A model generated the notes under the pieces. The model did no database searches, had not been told where the DNA came from, and was given only the letters and a program-made list of their open reading frames with translations. A DNA stretch of 64,000 bases, from the NCBI RefSeq assembly GCF_900086705.1, contig NZ_LT575483.1, positions 1,507,534-1,571,533 on the forward strand, given 5' to 3'. This document shows positions 35,862 through 44,628 of the stretch, in pieces. The translations under genes and the position numbers were made by a program. Within the stretch, counting starts at the first letter, position 1. Each line of letters opens with the position of its first letter. Source of the stretch: Massilibacillus massiliensis (GTDB taxonomy: Bacteria > Bacillota > Negativicutes > FLKF01).

Positions 35862-38672
35862 TCAACTGCATTGCGTCTGCCGTCTTAACCATGCAACCGC
35901 CTCCGCCTCCGTTAGCGGTTTGCTGAATACATACCCCTGCACGCAGTCACACCCATGAGCCGAAAGATAGTTTACCTGATGCTCGGTTTCAGCCCCTTCG
36001 GCAATAACCTTCATCTCCATGGCATGGCCCATACAGATAATTGAACTGATAATTTCAGCTCGCTTAAGATCGGTAGTGATCACATCGATAAAGGATTTAT
36101 CAATTTTAAGTGTTTTAAACGGCAAATTGATCAGATAAGATAAAGAAGAAAATCCCGTACCGAAATCATCCAAAGACAAGTGCACCCCTAATTGCTTAAG
36201 CTCAATCAGTTTATCATTTGCTTTTTCAAGCGATGACATAAACACGCTTTCCGTAAGTTCAAGTTCAAGCATCTGCGGCTCAATCCCCGCCGTCTCAATA
36301 GCCTCGCGCACATTGGCAATAAACTCCTCCGACTCCACCTGTTTGGGCGATACATTCACCGCAATGCGAATATCCCTCTGCCCCTGCTCCGCCAGACGGC
36401 GTGCAAACAAGCAGGCCCTCTCCAGCACCCACTTTCCAATCCCCTGTATCAGCCCGGACTGCTCGGCAAGCGGAATAAATTGACCCGGCGGTACATTGCC
36501 ATGCGTCAGGCTGTTCCAGCGCAAAAGCGCTTCAAATCCAACAACCCGCCTTGTATTGATCAAAACTTGCGGCTGATAAACCAAGGAACATTCGCCGCGT
36601 TCCACCGCGCATCGCAGCCCCTCGGTCAGCCGTATTTTTCTGTATGCATCCCGCTGCATTTCTTCCGTATAAAACCGCCAGTCGCTCTGTCCTCTTTTGC
36701 CGCTCTCCTTCGCGGTATACATCGCATTATCCGCATTTTTAATGATTTCCTCTCTCGTATCCCCATCCTTTGGATAAAGCGCGATACCGATACTGACCGT
36801 CAGTTGAAAACGCGCCCCGGAAATCTCTTGATTCCACTCCAGCTTCCGGCTGATTTCATGTACGATTTTCTCAATTCTGTCGCGCTCATGAAGCCCTTTC
36901 AGTACCACAACAAACTCATCGCCGCCAATTCTTGCTACAAAAGCCGCCTCCGGCACCGCCCTTTGCAAACGAGCTGCAAGTAAAACGATCACCGCATCTC
37001 CCGCCGAATGCCCGCAGGTATCATTAACCAGTTTTAAATCATCCACATCCACAAACAAAATCGTTCCGACTGCATTTTTCCGGCGCGCCGCTTCCATCTC
37101 TTTATCCAAGTATTCATTCAAATTATGCCGATTTGCCAGCTTCGTCAACGGATCAAAATAGGCCATCTGCCGGATCAGCTCCGTCTTTTGCTGCCGATCC
37201 GCCTCACCGCGCTCCCATTCCGTAATATCCTGATTGATCCCATGCACCCGAATGACCTGGCCTTCGCCGTTTCGGGCAAACCTTCGCCTGACGAGTACAC
37301 AGCGCACCTCGCCGCTGCGCTGAATAATCCGGTGCATAATATCCGCAGGAGCATCCTCATGCCGCGCCGCAAGAACCGCACGCTCGTTTTTAAACATCCG
37401 CCAATCCTCAGGATGAACAAATTCTCTGACATAACACTCAAATGACATATACCGCCCCTCACGCGCAGCATTTGTACCGCATAAAGCATAAAATTCATCA
37501 TCAAAATCAAACAAATCCGTTTCGGGATCATACTCCCACGGTCCCAGCCCAACCAACGCCGCAGCCGCAGACAGCTTATTTCGGCTGACCATCAGCGCCT
37601 CTTCCTGCTGCTTATGCGCTTTTTCGGCCTGTACCTGCTCCGTAATATCCCGGATAAACATCATATAAAAATACTGTGCATTCAAAAACATACTGCCAGC
37701 CGACACCTGCGTATGCACAATATATCCGTTCTTATGACGAAACCTGACCAGCATATCACGAAACTCACCATAATTACACAAAGCCCGCTCAAACCTTTGC
37801 TGCTCCTCGGCATTCAGCCAGAGCTTCAACTCCGCACACTTTTTGCCGACCACCTCTTCGCTCGAAAAACCGCTCATATGCGTAAAACCTTCGTTAACCT
37901 CCATGCATACCTTATCCTGACGGATAATGATAACCGCATCCGGCAGCATCGAAAACAACCGCGTAAACTTCGTTTCAAATACTCTGCGCATTTTTTCCGT
38001 CTTTCTTTGCCGCAACAGCCCCTGCGTGTTTGCCAAAAAGCCTTGCTGATTATAGTCGAACACATTGCCGGCCGAAAAAAGACCATAGTGCTTCCTGCTG
38101 TTTCTGCAATAAAATTTAACCCGGCGTCTGTCATGTCCGGCATAGCTTCTGAGCTCATTTGATACGGCAGCTCCCGCTTCCTTTACAGGCACGCATACAG
38201 GATGTCGGCGATGGATTTGTTTACACACAGCGATCGCCGAGAAATTTGCAAACCGCTGCAGCAAGCTTAGCTTCTCCTCGGTCAGAAACTGCCCCGGACT
38301 GGAATACGCTATACCGATTACACCGATCAGCCGCTTCTTGTACTGCATCGGGATCATCGCTAAATAGTAGACTCCGCCAAATACCGAATCCGGCAAACGA
38401 TACTTAAACGTGCTGTAATTGAACATCACCTTGATCTCGCCGGTCGCATAAACCCCCTTGACCAGCTCACCTAATAAATGAACCTCACTAAGCTGGCGAA
38501 AAGCCCCGCACGCGCCATGAAGTACAGATTTCCGCTCCTGCTTCTTCGACAAATATAAAAAAACATGCTCCGTACCGCTCAGCACCATTGTCATATAAAG
38601 GATTCTATTTAACCTCTCATCCGCAGCACTTCTCACCGCGCCCGCCGGCACATCGTATGACAAATCCGCCAC
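35862..38672 (-). CDS. GAF-PAS-PAS-GGDEF-EAL cyclic-di-GMP turnover protein (936 aa)
   Basis: Bifunctional-type c-di-GMP protein. GAF-like region about 20-160, a PAS domain about 230-340 (MLPDAVIIIRQDKVCMEVNE), a second PAS about 360-485 (GPWEYDPETDLFDFDDEFYA; ends GINQDITEWERGE), GGDEF about 505-665 with intact RIGGDEF active site, and EAL about 680-925 with intact FEALLRW, LELTESVF, DDFGTGFSSL and AEGAET motifs. Both domains therefore look catalytically able, and the balance between synthesis and hydrolysis cannot be read from sequence. No TM segment, so cytoplasmic. GTG at 38672 is weakly served; a TTG at 38663 has GAGGTGG just upstream and may be the true start. Lies between chemoreceptor 1 and a PAS-PucR regulator. 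Confidence 0.92.
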   Translation of the reverse strand: MADLSYDVPAGAVRSAADERLNRILYMTMVLSGTEHVFLYLSKKQERKSVLHGACGAFRQLSEVHLLGELVKGVYATGEIKVMFNYSTFKYRLPDSVFGGVYYLAMIPMQYKKRLIGVIGIAYSSPGQFLTEEKLSLLQRFANFSAIAVCKQIHRRHPVCVPVKEAGAAVSNELRSYAGHDRRRVKFYCRNSRKHYGLFSAGNVFDYNQQGFLANTQGLLRQRKTEKMRRVFETKFTRLFSMLPDAVIIIRQDKVCMEVNEGFTHMSGFSSEEVVGKKCAELKLWLNAEEQQRFERALCNYGEFRDMLVRFRHKNGYIVHTQVSAGSMFLNAQYFYMMFIRDITEQVQAEKAHKQQEEALMVSRNKLSAAAALVGLGPWEYDPETDLFDFDDEFYALCGTNAAREGRYMSFECYVREFVHPEDWRMFKNERAVLAARHEDAPADIMHRIIQRSGEVRCVLVRRRFARNGEGQVIRVHGINQDITEWERGEADRQQKTELIRQMAYFDPLTKLANRHNLNEYLDKEMEAARRKNAVGTILFVDVDDLKLVNDTCGHSAGDAVIVLLAARLQRAVPEAAFVARIGGDEFVVVLKGLHERDRIEKIVHEISRKLEWNQEISGARFQLTVSIGIALYPKDGDTREEIIKNADNAMYTAKESGKRGQSDWRFYTEEMQRDAYRKIRLTEGLRCAVERGECSLVYQPQVLINTRRVVGFEALLRWNSLTHGNVPPGQFIPLAEQSGLIQGIGKWVLERACLFARRLAEQGQRDIRIAVNVSPKQVESEEFIANVREAIETAGIEPQMLELELTESVFMSSLEKANDKLIELKQLGVHLSLDDFGTGFSSLSYLINLPFKTLKIDKSFIDVITTDLKRAEIISSIICMGHAMEMKVIAEGAETEHQVNYLSAHGCDCVQGYVFSKPLTEAEAVAWLRRQTQCS

Positions 38673-38723
38673 CTCATTTCAACGATTTCATCTCAACCAA
38701 TACTCTAAAATTTTTCTCCTTGC

Positions 38724-38954
38724 TCACAACTGTACACTTCTCACCAGATTTTTTAAACCGACGCTTGACTTTGGCAGTGTCTGTTTCATGTCTCTGCAGC
38801 AAACAACTCCTAAACTGAAATCTGCTGCATACCTATCTGCTTTGAATATAGCATAAATAGGAAATAAATACACTGTGATTTCTTTACAATTATTTTTATA
38901 AAAACAACCCAAAAATGGTGCTACGTAACACTGTTCGGCAGTACGACTTCTCAT
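38724..38954 (-). CDS. Possible small Cys-rich protein coupled to the PAS-PucR gene
   Basis: A 76-aa frame whose ATG overlaps the upstream stop as ATGA, with AGGGAG six to seven bases before it, which is a proper ribosome-binding site. The N-terminal half is hydrophobic and has several cysteines (QCYVAPFLGCFYKNNC), the rest is basic. No family recognised. Coupling and ribosome-binding site argue for it; composition does not clearly. Confidence 0.3.
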   Translation of the reverse strand: MRSRTAEQCYVAPFLGCFYKNNCKEITVYLFPIYAIFKADRYAADFSLGVVCCRDMKQTLPKSSVGLKNLVRSVQL

Positions 38955-40522
38955 TTTCTGCTCCCTTGCCGGCGATAATTTAATCGGTAAAGCTTCAGTG
39001 CCAGCGACAAAGTGAGCCTGACTTCATATTGTTCCAGATTGACATCCAAAATCCCCTCAATCCGACGTTTGCGCACAATTACGGTATTATAATGCAGGTA
39101 CAACTTGTTGGCAACATCCTTCAAATGCACACTCTTTAATATTTCCTCCAGCGTATACAACAACTGACTATCCTTTTCCCGATCATAGGCAATCAGCGGT
39201 CCCAGATAGCGTTCTACAAAATCCGACGAATCCTCATCATGCAAAAGCCGCTCCAGCAGTTGATAAATTCCAATATTCTTAAATTCACTAATAACGGCTT
39301 CCTCTGCCTCACTACAGGCAATGACAAGCGCACTCTGCGCCTGACGATAACTCCGTTTCAGACCTTCTATGTCATTGTAAACTCCGCCGATGCCAATTTT
39401 GATTTTAAAATTGGCATCGTATGCCAAAATACGTTCCCGAAGCCACTCACCGGCCTGCAAAGTCTCCTGAAAATGCTTTGAACGGAAAAACACCCCAATA
39501 TCCCCATGGCAATTGTAAATAAACAACAGCGGATCACTGCTTAAAAGTTCCACAACACTAAAAAATAAATTTTTATTGCGATGCGTCCGCTTTCCCGCCT
39601 CCAAATGCACAATGCAGCAAAAATAATCCTCGCTAAAATTTAATTCCTGAATATTCGAAAGAATAGAATTTTTCGTGAATTCTTCTTCACTGCCCGTAAT
39701 GATCGCCTGAAATAATTCAGTACGCTGTTTAAACAGATACATCAATTCCGTTTTCTTTCGATCCCGTTCCTTGCCGGTTACATCCAGGATCAGACTGGCC
39801 ACCAGTTTTTTCCCATTGAGCTGAACCTCCAGCGGCGTCGATTTGCCCTCAACCCAGTAATCACCGTTCGGTGTGGTTAATTTATAGATAGAATGCTGCA
39901 TTTCTCCGGTATGGATCGCATGTTTTATTTTACGTAAAATCATATCGGCCTGACTCTTGACTAAAAACTCATGCAAGCACCGCCCTTTAATATGAGGAAA
40001 TGCGGTATATTCACTGATAAAATCAATGACGCGGCCATCCTCATTGATAATCAGCCCAACGGTTTTTACCGCTTTGCAAAAATAATGACAATAATCTTTC
40101 AGTAAATCCTGGTATAACTCCTTTTCCTTTTGCTGCGTAATATCTCTTGCCACTGTCAAAAATTCAGTACACCCATTATCGGGATCAGAAATTCTCGTCG
40201 TTTCAACCTGCAGCCACACAAAAATTCCATCCTTTTTTCGCAGCCGGCACTCCACGCGTCGCTTCTCAGGCAAAACACCAGCCTTGGTCGGCCGATAAAG
40301 TTTTTTAACCGCCCGCATATCCTCCTGTTCAAGAAATTCATAGACCGAATGCCCTACAACCTCTTCCACCGCATAGCCCAATATATCCTCTACAGCTGGA
40401 GAAGCAAAACGACAAATACCGCCAAAACGAAAAATAGCGACGATATCATTCATACTCTCAATCAGTTTCTTAAAAAAGTCATCTGCCTTGTACCCATATT
40501 TCCCCTCGTTTATTTCCATCAC
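38951..40522 (-). CDS. PAS domain transcriptional regulator with PucR-type HTH (523 aa)
   Basis: Sensory transcription factor. PAS about residues 15-130 (ESMNDIVAIFRFGGICRFAS; ends LTVARDITQQKEKE), a second PAS-like unit about 140-255 (IINEDGRVIDFISEYTAFPH), a central GGDEF-like/CdaR-type region about 270-420 (IKIGIGGVYNDIEGLKRSYR), and a C-terminal PucR-family HTH (LKDVANKLYLHYNTVIVRKR). This domain set is common in regulators of carbon or purine use. The signal is unknown. It could control the neighbouring chemoreceptor and c-di-GMP genes. Start: ATG/GTG near 40522 with GGAAGG upstream. Confidence 0.85.
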   Translation of the reverse strand: MMEINEGKYGYKADDFFKKLIESMNDIVAIFRFGGICRFASPAVEDILGYAVEEVVGHSVYEFLEQEDMRAVKKLYRPTKAGVLPEKRRVECRLRKKDGIFVWLQVETTRISDPDNGCTEFLTVARDITQQKEKELYQDLLKDYCHYFCKAVKTVGLIINEDGRVIDFISEYTAFPHIKGRCLHEFLVKSQADMILRKIKHAIHTGEMQHSIYKLTTPNGDYWVEGKSTPLEVQLNGKKLVASLILDVTGKERDRKKTELMYLFKQRTELFQAIITGSEEEFTKNSILSNIQELNFSEDYFCCIVHLEAGKRTHRNKNLFFSVVELLSSDPLLFIYNCHGDIGVFFRSKHFQETLQAGEWLRERILAYDANFKIKIGIGGVYNDIEGLKRSYRQAQSALVIACSEAEEAVISEFKNIGIYQLLERLLHDEDSSDFVERYLGPLIAYDREKDSQLLYTLEEILKSVHLKDVANKLYLHYNTVIVRKRRIEGILDVNLEQYEVRLTLSLALKLYRLNYRRQGSRK

Positions 40523-40705
40523 CTTCCAGCTGCATTATTTTGAACCAATCGTTGCACCCTCGTAAAAAATAATCCCCCCCTCTTCCCTATATCCATTTAA
40601 AAGCATGATATGATATAATTTATGTCGAATTGCATGTTTACGTATCATTTATGTAAATACTAGCCGTGACGATCCCTCCGGCATGACTTCCGGCAAAAGC
40701 CATGC

Positions 40706-40761
40706 AAAAAAGAGCATGCCACTCAACGTTTCATCATGAAACGTTGAACTGATACGCTCTT
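40706..40761 (-). terminator. Minus-strand terminator of a short divergent transcript
   Basis: A perfect 10-bp stem (CAACGTTTCA / TGAAACGTTG, 3-nt loop) is extended by an outer 6-bp stem (AAGAGC / GCTCTT) across an internal loop. Six T follow on the minus strand. It lies about 370 nt from the strong minus-strand promoter near 41.1 kb and would end its transcript. Confidence 0.7.
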
Positions 40762-40809
40762 GCTATGTTTACTATGTAAAACTATATCTAACGCCGTCCA
40801 CCTTGTCAT
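40723..40809 (-). CDS. Possible 28-aa small protein in the divergent transcript
   Basis: Frame MTRWTALDIVLHSKHSKSVS and eight more residues, ending inside the terminator hairpin. Possible weak ribosome-binding site GCAGGGATG upstream. Basic and amphipathic. The overlap with the terminator could let translation influence termination. Very tentative. Confidence 0.25.
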   Translation of the reverse strand: MTRWTALDIVLHSKHSKSVSVQRFMMKR

Positions 40810-40953
40810 CTATGCATCCCTGCCACAGAAATAAATGAATATGCAATCAAATATTTCAAAGAATACTTCACGCATTTACGTCTTGAAATGAATCGGATAT
40901 AATTAATGAATATAAGCACATTGCAAGTGAACGATGCTTAACGCCGTACCCGA

Positions 40954-40992
40954 TCATTTACTTCTAAACGTAAATGTACTGCTGCAAGTCAT
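40954..40992 (-). CDS. Possible 12-aa leader peptide in the divergent transcript
   Basis: MTCSSTFTFRSK with AAGGA nine bases upstream of the ATG, about 80 nt after the predicted transcript start. Rich in Ser/Thr. It is the only well-placed ribosome-binding site in the transcript. Tentative. Confidence 0.25.
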   Translation of the reverse strand: MTCSSTFTFRSK

Positions 40993-41080
40993 TATTTTCT
41001 GTCCTTCTGTCGTTTTCGCTTGCATAAATATGCAATTTTCAACTACGATCCCGATGCTTCGTCAATCGTCTATGTTATTT

Positions 41081-41109
41081 ATTATATGACACAAATAACA
41101 TCTCGTCAA
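41081..41109 (-). promoter_or_regulatory. Consensus sigma-A promoter, divergent from the XRE gene
   Basis: TTGACG (41104-41109) and TATAAT (41081-41086) with exactly 17 bp between them on the minus strand. This is the best housekeeping-type promoter in the window. It directs transcription away from the XRE gene. Confidence 0.75.
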
Positions 41110-41131
41110 CACTTATGTTGTTATTTGTGTC
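41088..41131. promoter_or_regulatory. Palindromic operator between divergent promoter and XRE gene
   Basis: 13-bp perfect arms GACACAAATAACA and TGTTATTTGTGTC, separated by 18 bp. One arm lies between the -35 and -10 boxes of the minus-strand promoter, the other just upstream of the -35. A protein bound here would block that promoter. The adjacent XRE-family regulator is the natural candidate, acting also on its own gene. Confidence 0.65.
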
Positions 41132-41176
41132 GTAATTTAAACTTATCTCAATTTTTCATTCAAGGAGCCGAAACTG

Positions 41177-41602
41177 ATGTTAGATTCATCTTTCTCAAAA
41201 CAAGAACTTGGCAGACGCGTTGCAATGATACGCGGTAACCATACGCAAAAAGAACTAGCTTCGGCCATCGGTGTCAGCCGAAGCTACATCAGCAACATTG
41301 AGCAGGGCCTCACTGCACCAAGTCTGGAAATTCTAATCAATATCGCAAAACAGTACCGCAGCTCGCTCGATTGGCTGATTTACGGAGACAGCTGTACGAT
41401 TCTCGTGCCCAAAGTGCGCGGACAACAGGCTGACCCGCCGAACGCTTTACTGTGCCGGGGCACAAAAGCAGCAAAACCGGAACCTGCGTGCACTGAACTT
41501 TCACCGGAGATTATGCAGATTTTCAGAAATCTCATGCCAGATGAGCAGGGATTGGTTATTGAGTTCATAAAATTGTTGTCCTCATACAAAACAAAAAGCT
41601 AA
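41177..41602 (+). CDS. XRE-family helix-turn-helix regulator (141 aa)
   Basis: DNA-binding protein with a classic Cro/C1-type HTH at about residues 11-65 (GRRVAMIRGNHTQKELASAIGVSRSYISNIEQG..., quoted in part as QKELASAIGVSRSYISNIEQ). A C-terminal region of about 70 residues without recognised domain follows (TELSPEIMQIFRNLMPDEQG). AAGGAG lies 9 nt before the ATG. It is one of only two larger genes on the plus strand, and a palindromic operator lies 46 bp upstream. Likely autoregulator and repressor of the divergent short transcript. It may also act on the neighbouring chemoreceptors. Confidence 0.9.
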   Translation: MLDSSFSKQELGRRVAMIRGNHTQKELASAIGVSRSYISNIEQGLTAPSLEILINIAKQYRSSLDWLIYGDSCTILVPKVRGQQADPPNALLCRGTKAAKPEPACTELSPEIMQIFRNLMPDEQGLVIEFIKLLSSYKTKS

Positions 41603-42335
41603 GCAGCTCTGCCCCGATCGGCAAAAACCTGCTCAATTTGAAGTATGTGTCAGTAGACCTTCCACGTCGTTCTGCTTGACACCTGCTTTTTTGTTATGCT
41701 CAGATCCTTGGGGAAGGACAGGCATCATGCTTATGGCAAAAAGTCACCCAAGAAACCTTCCCCGCGTGACTATACCCTTTCCCAATACTATTGCCCAACC
41801 ATTTTTCGCTACAATCAGCGCTGGAAGTGTCGGCTGCATCCCGATTGTATCTCAAAAAGAGCAGCGGATATCATCACATCGAAACCAAGTCACCATAAGA
41901 TCGCCTATATCATTCTATAATGCTGTTATTAAAAGTCCTACCTTATTACAACAAATAATATCATACATTTTGTCAAACTGCATTATTACCCAATGACAAA
42001 TATTTGTTATATAGGCATCTCTAAAATGTAGCACTACAACATAGCCCCTGACCGCAAGCACGCGGACGGCAAATCAGTTCTGCCATCCCGCTCATCTACA
42101 AGCTGCACCCATCGGCACAAATCGTAAAGAACGCACTGCAGTTCTTTTATGTTAATCGCTCCGCCTTCTCCATTCTCATTACTTACTAATTTGTCTAAAA
42201 ATTTTATCCCAAAAGAAAATTTGTTAACTTATTTATTGATTGTTATTTTTATTATTACAATTGTAACTTTCCACGCGTCATTCTTATTTACCAGGGTATG
42301 ATGACACACTAGTAGCCTTGCAAATATACACAGTA
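41603..42335. other. Long intergenic region between XRE and chemoreceptor 2
   Basis: Mostly no gene. Near the XRE stop, GTGTCA / TGACAC with a long loop and a T6 run about 5 nt later is a weak terminator candidate (41647-41691). An AT-rich stretch with a TTACAATTGTAA palindrome lies at about 42255-42266. One doubtful frame is listed separately. Confidence 0.4.
41696..41920 (+). pseudogene. Doubtful 74-aa frame, possible gene remnant
   Basis: The frame encodes KKPSPRDYTLSQYYCPTIF and RWKCRLHPDCISKRAADIIT, with spaced Cys and His that resemble a zinc-binding or transposase-type fragment. There is no ribosome-binding site and no partner motif nearby. It may be the remains of a mobile element or chance. 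Confidence 0.2.
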
Positions 42336-42384
42336 ATATTGTTATCTGGTAACAATATTTTTAACTAAGCAGGTGTGCTATAAT
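42336..42384 (+). promoter_or_regulatory. Promoter and palindromic box of chemoreceptor 2
   Basis: ATTGTTATCTGGTAACAAT (42338-42356; core TTGTTA-N5-TAACAA) lies 22 bp upstream of TATAAT (42379-42384). There is no -35 hexamer at the usual place, which the box partly covers. The same box and spacing occur before chemoreceptors 3 and 4. The centre falls near -43 to -44, a position typical for an activator touching RNA polymerase. Confidence 0.7.
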
Positions 42385-42423
42385 TTTAACAGAGAATTTT
42401 CTTCTGTAGTATAGTTTTAAAAT

Positions 42424-42555
42424 ATGGAGCAAATCATGCAGCCTGTGCAAATAGCTAAAAAATGCTCGAATTGCACTGCCGCCCTACCGGACTTCATCAC
42501 GTTTCATACTATAGTCCAGAAGAAAATCCATGCACAATTACGTAGAAAAGGATAG
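42424..42555 (+). CDS. Possible 43-aa leader peptide of chemoreceptor 2
   Basis: Frame MEQIMQPVQIAKKCSNCTAA and 23 more residues, running from about 30 nt after the predicted transcript start to just inside the ribosome-binding site of the chemoreceptor gene (stop 6 nt before its ATG). Contains a CSNC motif, potentially metal- or redox-sensitive. No clear ribosome-binding site of its own. Tentative. Confidence 0.3.
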   Translation: MEQIMQPVQIAKKCSNCTAALPDFITFHTIVQKKIHAQLRRKG

Positions 42556-42561
42556 GTTAAT

Positions 42562-44535
42562 ATGAAAAGTATCCAAACAAAAATGACAGTCATCATTTTA
42601 TCGATCTTTCTGATATCGCTTGCCGCCTTGGGCGGAATCAGCTATTGGAAAGCCAGAAGCATCGTGATGAACGGTGTACATGAGGATTTACAGCAACGAA
42701 CGACCGGCGCTGCTGCCATGGCAAGTGACTGGTTAACAACCTATCAGGCAGAATTAGCCATCCTGGCTGCAACGCCCGCGCTGCACAGCGGCAATATAGA
42801 ACAAATCGTCCCGGCGTTAATCAGCACCAAACACACAAATCCCAAATACGATTCCGTTGTATATGTGGATGCGAAAGGGGATTCGATCAATGAAAGCCGC
42901 TTTGAAGGCAGCGTAGCAAATGAAATCTTCTTCAAAACGGCCATGAGCGGAAAACCCTTTATCTCCGATCCCGGCACCTCGCTTGCCACAGGAAAAACCG
43001 TTGTTTTTATTTCTACACCGATCCTGCGGGATAACAAAACCATCGGCGTAGTCTTTGCAACGGTTCCCATAGATGAACTTCAGGAAAATATTTTGGCTAT
43101 TAAAGTGGCAAAAACAGGCTTTGCCGTCGTTACACAAAAAGATGGTCTCTTCATCATTCACCCCGATAAGAATGTTGCAATGAAAGTCAATCCGTTGAAA
43201 GATGCCAACGCCGATGCCGGCCGCAAACTGCTAAGTTCAAAGATGCAAAACGCCGAGACCGGCACCGTGGAATCAACGATAGAAGGCATCGACCGCTATG
43301 TTGCCTTCGCCCCTGTCGTGGGAACCGACTGGTCACTTGCGATAAGCGTTCCGATAGAGGAAGTGCTGTCGGAAGTAAACGAATTAACCATCATCACTGT
43401 GATCGTCAGCCTAATCGTACTGCTGGCAACCGGTATTCTAGTGATGTGGTATGTCCGCCGCATGGTCAAACCGCTGATTGTGCTGGAAGCGGCCGCAAGT
43501 CAAATCGCAGCCGGCGATCTGTCGCAAGTGAAGCTCGATACACAAACCGATGACGAAATCGGCCGATTGGGGCAGAGCTTTACCCTCATGCTGGAAAACC
43601 TGCGCAAGCTGGTCAAAGATACCACGCTGATGAGCCAGCATGTTGCCGCATCCTCTGAAGAGCTGACAGCCAGCGCATCGCAGGCAGCACAGGCAGCCAC
43701 ACAGGTTTCTTCCACGATCACCCATGTGGCCGAAGGTGCAGATGAACAATTCACTGCCGCCAACGATGCCGCCAAACTTGTTGCACAGATCACCGCCGGA
43801 CTGCAAACCATGGCAAAAAACGCCGATGAAATGACCCACGCTTCGGTGCAGGCTGCTGATCGGGCCAATGCCGGCAACGATTCGGTCGAAAAGGTTGTTG
43901 CACAAATGCAGGCAATTGCCGCCTCTGCGCAGGCCGTAAATGACGCAATCACCAAGCTCAACAATAAATCCAAAGAAATCGGCCAGATTGTAGGTACCAT
44001 TGCCGGAATTGCCGGACAAACGAATTTACTGGCCTTAAATGCGGCGATTGAAGCCGCCAGAGCCGGCGAACAAGGGCGTGGTTTCGCCGTCGTTGCTGAA
44101 GAAGTCCGCAAACTGGCAGAAGAATCAGAATCAGCGACCAAGCAGATTGCCGCTTTAGTCGGCGAGATTCAGTCGGATACCAGCCATGCCGTCAACATGA
44201 TGGAGCAGGGCGCAAGCGATGTCGGAACTGGTTCAGCAATGGTGACAGAAGCCGGGCAGGCCTTCCGCGAAATTGCCGAACTGGTAACCGGTGTATCCGA
44301 TCAGGTCAATGAAGTTTCCGGCACTGTACAGGAATTGGTTGCCGGAAATCAGCAAATTGTAGATGCGGTGGAAAAGATTGATGCGCTGAGCAAAACTTTT
44401 TCCACCGAAGCACAAGGCGCATCCTCGTCAACAGAAGAACAGCTCGCATCAGCAGAAGAAATTTCTTCTTCCAGCGAAGTTCTCGCAAAAATGGCACAGG
44501 ATCTGCAAACCGCAGTAGCAAAATTTCGCTTATAA
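42562..44535 (+). CDS. Methyl-accepting chemotaxis protein 2 (dCache type)
   Basis: Transmembrane chemoreceptor. TM1 about 9-29, dCache sensor about 35-270 ([58 protein letters not shown]), TM2 about 278-300, HAMP about 302-355, and the cytoplasmic signalling domain with [20 protein letters not shown]. The only receptor on the plus strand. RBS AAAAGGA. No C-terminal pentapeptide. Shares a bidirectional terminator with the convergent cheW. The ligand is not predictable; the dCache fold often binds amino acids or carboxylates. Confidence 0.95.
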   Translation: MKSIQTKMTVIILSIFLISLAALGGISYWKARSIVMNGVHEDLQQRTTGAAAMASDWLTTYQAELAILAATPALHSGNIEQIVPALISTKHTNPKYDSVVYVDAKGDSINESRFEGSVANEIFFKTAMSGKPFISDPGTSLATGKTVVFISTPILRDNKTIGVVFATVPIDELQENILAIKVAKTGFAVVTQKDGLFIIHPDKNVAMKVNPLKDANADAGRKLLSSKMQNAETGTVESTIEGIDRYVAFAPVVGTDWSLAISVPIEEVLSEVNELTIITVIVSLIVLLATGILVMWYVRRMVKPLIVLEAAASQIAAGDLSQVKLDTQTDDEIGRLGQSFTLMLENLRKLVKDTTLMSQHVAASSEELTASASQAAQAATQVSSTITHVAEGADEQFTAANDAAKLVAQITAGLQTMAKNADEMTHASVQAADRANAGNDSVEKVVAQMQAIAASAQAVNDAITKLNNKSKEIGQIVGTIAGIAGQTNLLALNAAIEAARAGEQGRGFAVVAEEVRKLAEESESATKQIAALVGEIQSDTSHAVNMMEQGASDVGTGSAMVTEAGQAFREIAELVTGVSDQVNEVSGTVQELVAGNQQIVDAVEKIDALSKTFSTEAQGASSSTEEQLASAEEISSSSEVLAKMAQDLQTAVAKFRL

Positions 44536-44568
44536 AAATAAGCGGCAGACACCGACATCGGTGCACTG

Positions 44569-44605
44569 AAAAACCGGCTTACGAACATTCGCAAGCCGGT
44601 TTTTT
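44569..44605. terminator. Bidirectional terminator between convergent genes
   Basis: AAAAACCGGCTT / AAGCCGGTTTTT, a 12-bp stem with a 12-nt loop, ending in T-runs on both strands. It serves chemoreceptor 2 on the plus strand and the chemoreceptor 3-cheW operon on the minus strand. Confidence 0.85.
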
Positions 44606-44628
44606 CTGTACCCGGATAGTTTTTTTAA

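Larger units (their letters stand above)
40706..41074 (-). ncRNA. Predicted short transcript, divergent from the XRE regulator
   Basis: A consensus minus-strand promoter at 41081-41109 and a terminator at 40706-40761 bracket about 370 nt that contain no long ORF. The transcript could be a regulatory RNA or a short mRNA; two tiny frames lie within it (40954-40992 and 40723-40809). No known RNA family recognised. The boundaries are inferred from the promoter and terminator only. Confidence 0.4.

Noticed and set aside
40676-40705. CGGCATGACTTCCGGC...GCCATGC stretch resembling a riboswitch core
   Set aside because: Lies past the terminator on the minus strand and has no plus-strand gene to control nearby; it did not fit any riboswitch consensus I know.
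42338-42356. Chemoreceptor box read as a lac-operator-like or CRP/FNR site
   Set aside because: GGTAACAAT recalls half a lac operator, and CRP/FNR sites lie near -41.5, but the odd-length 6-5-6 palindrome fits neither family.
43500-44141. 213-aa minus-strand frame inside chemoreceptor 2
   Set aside because: Antisense shadow of the signalling domain; Ala/Ser/Cys-rich with no domain. The same shadow appears opposite the other receptors.
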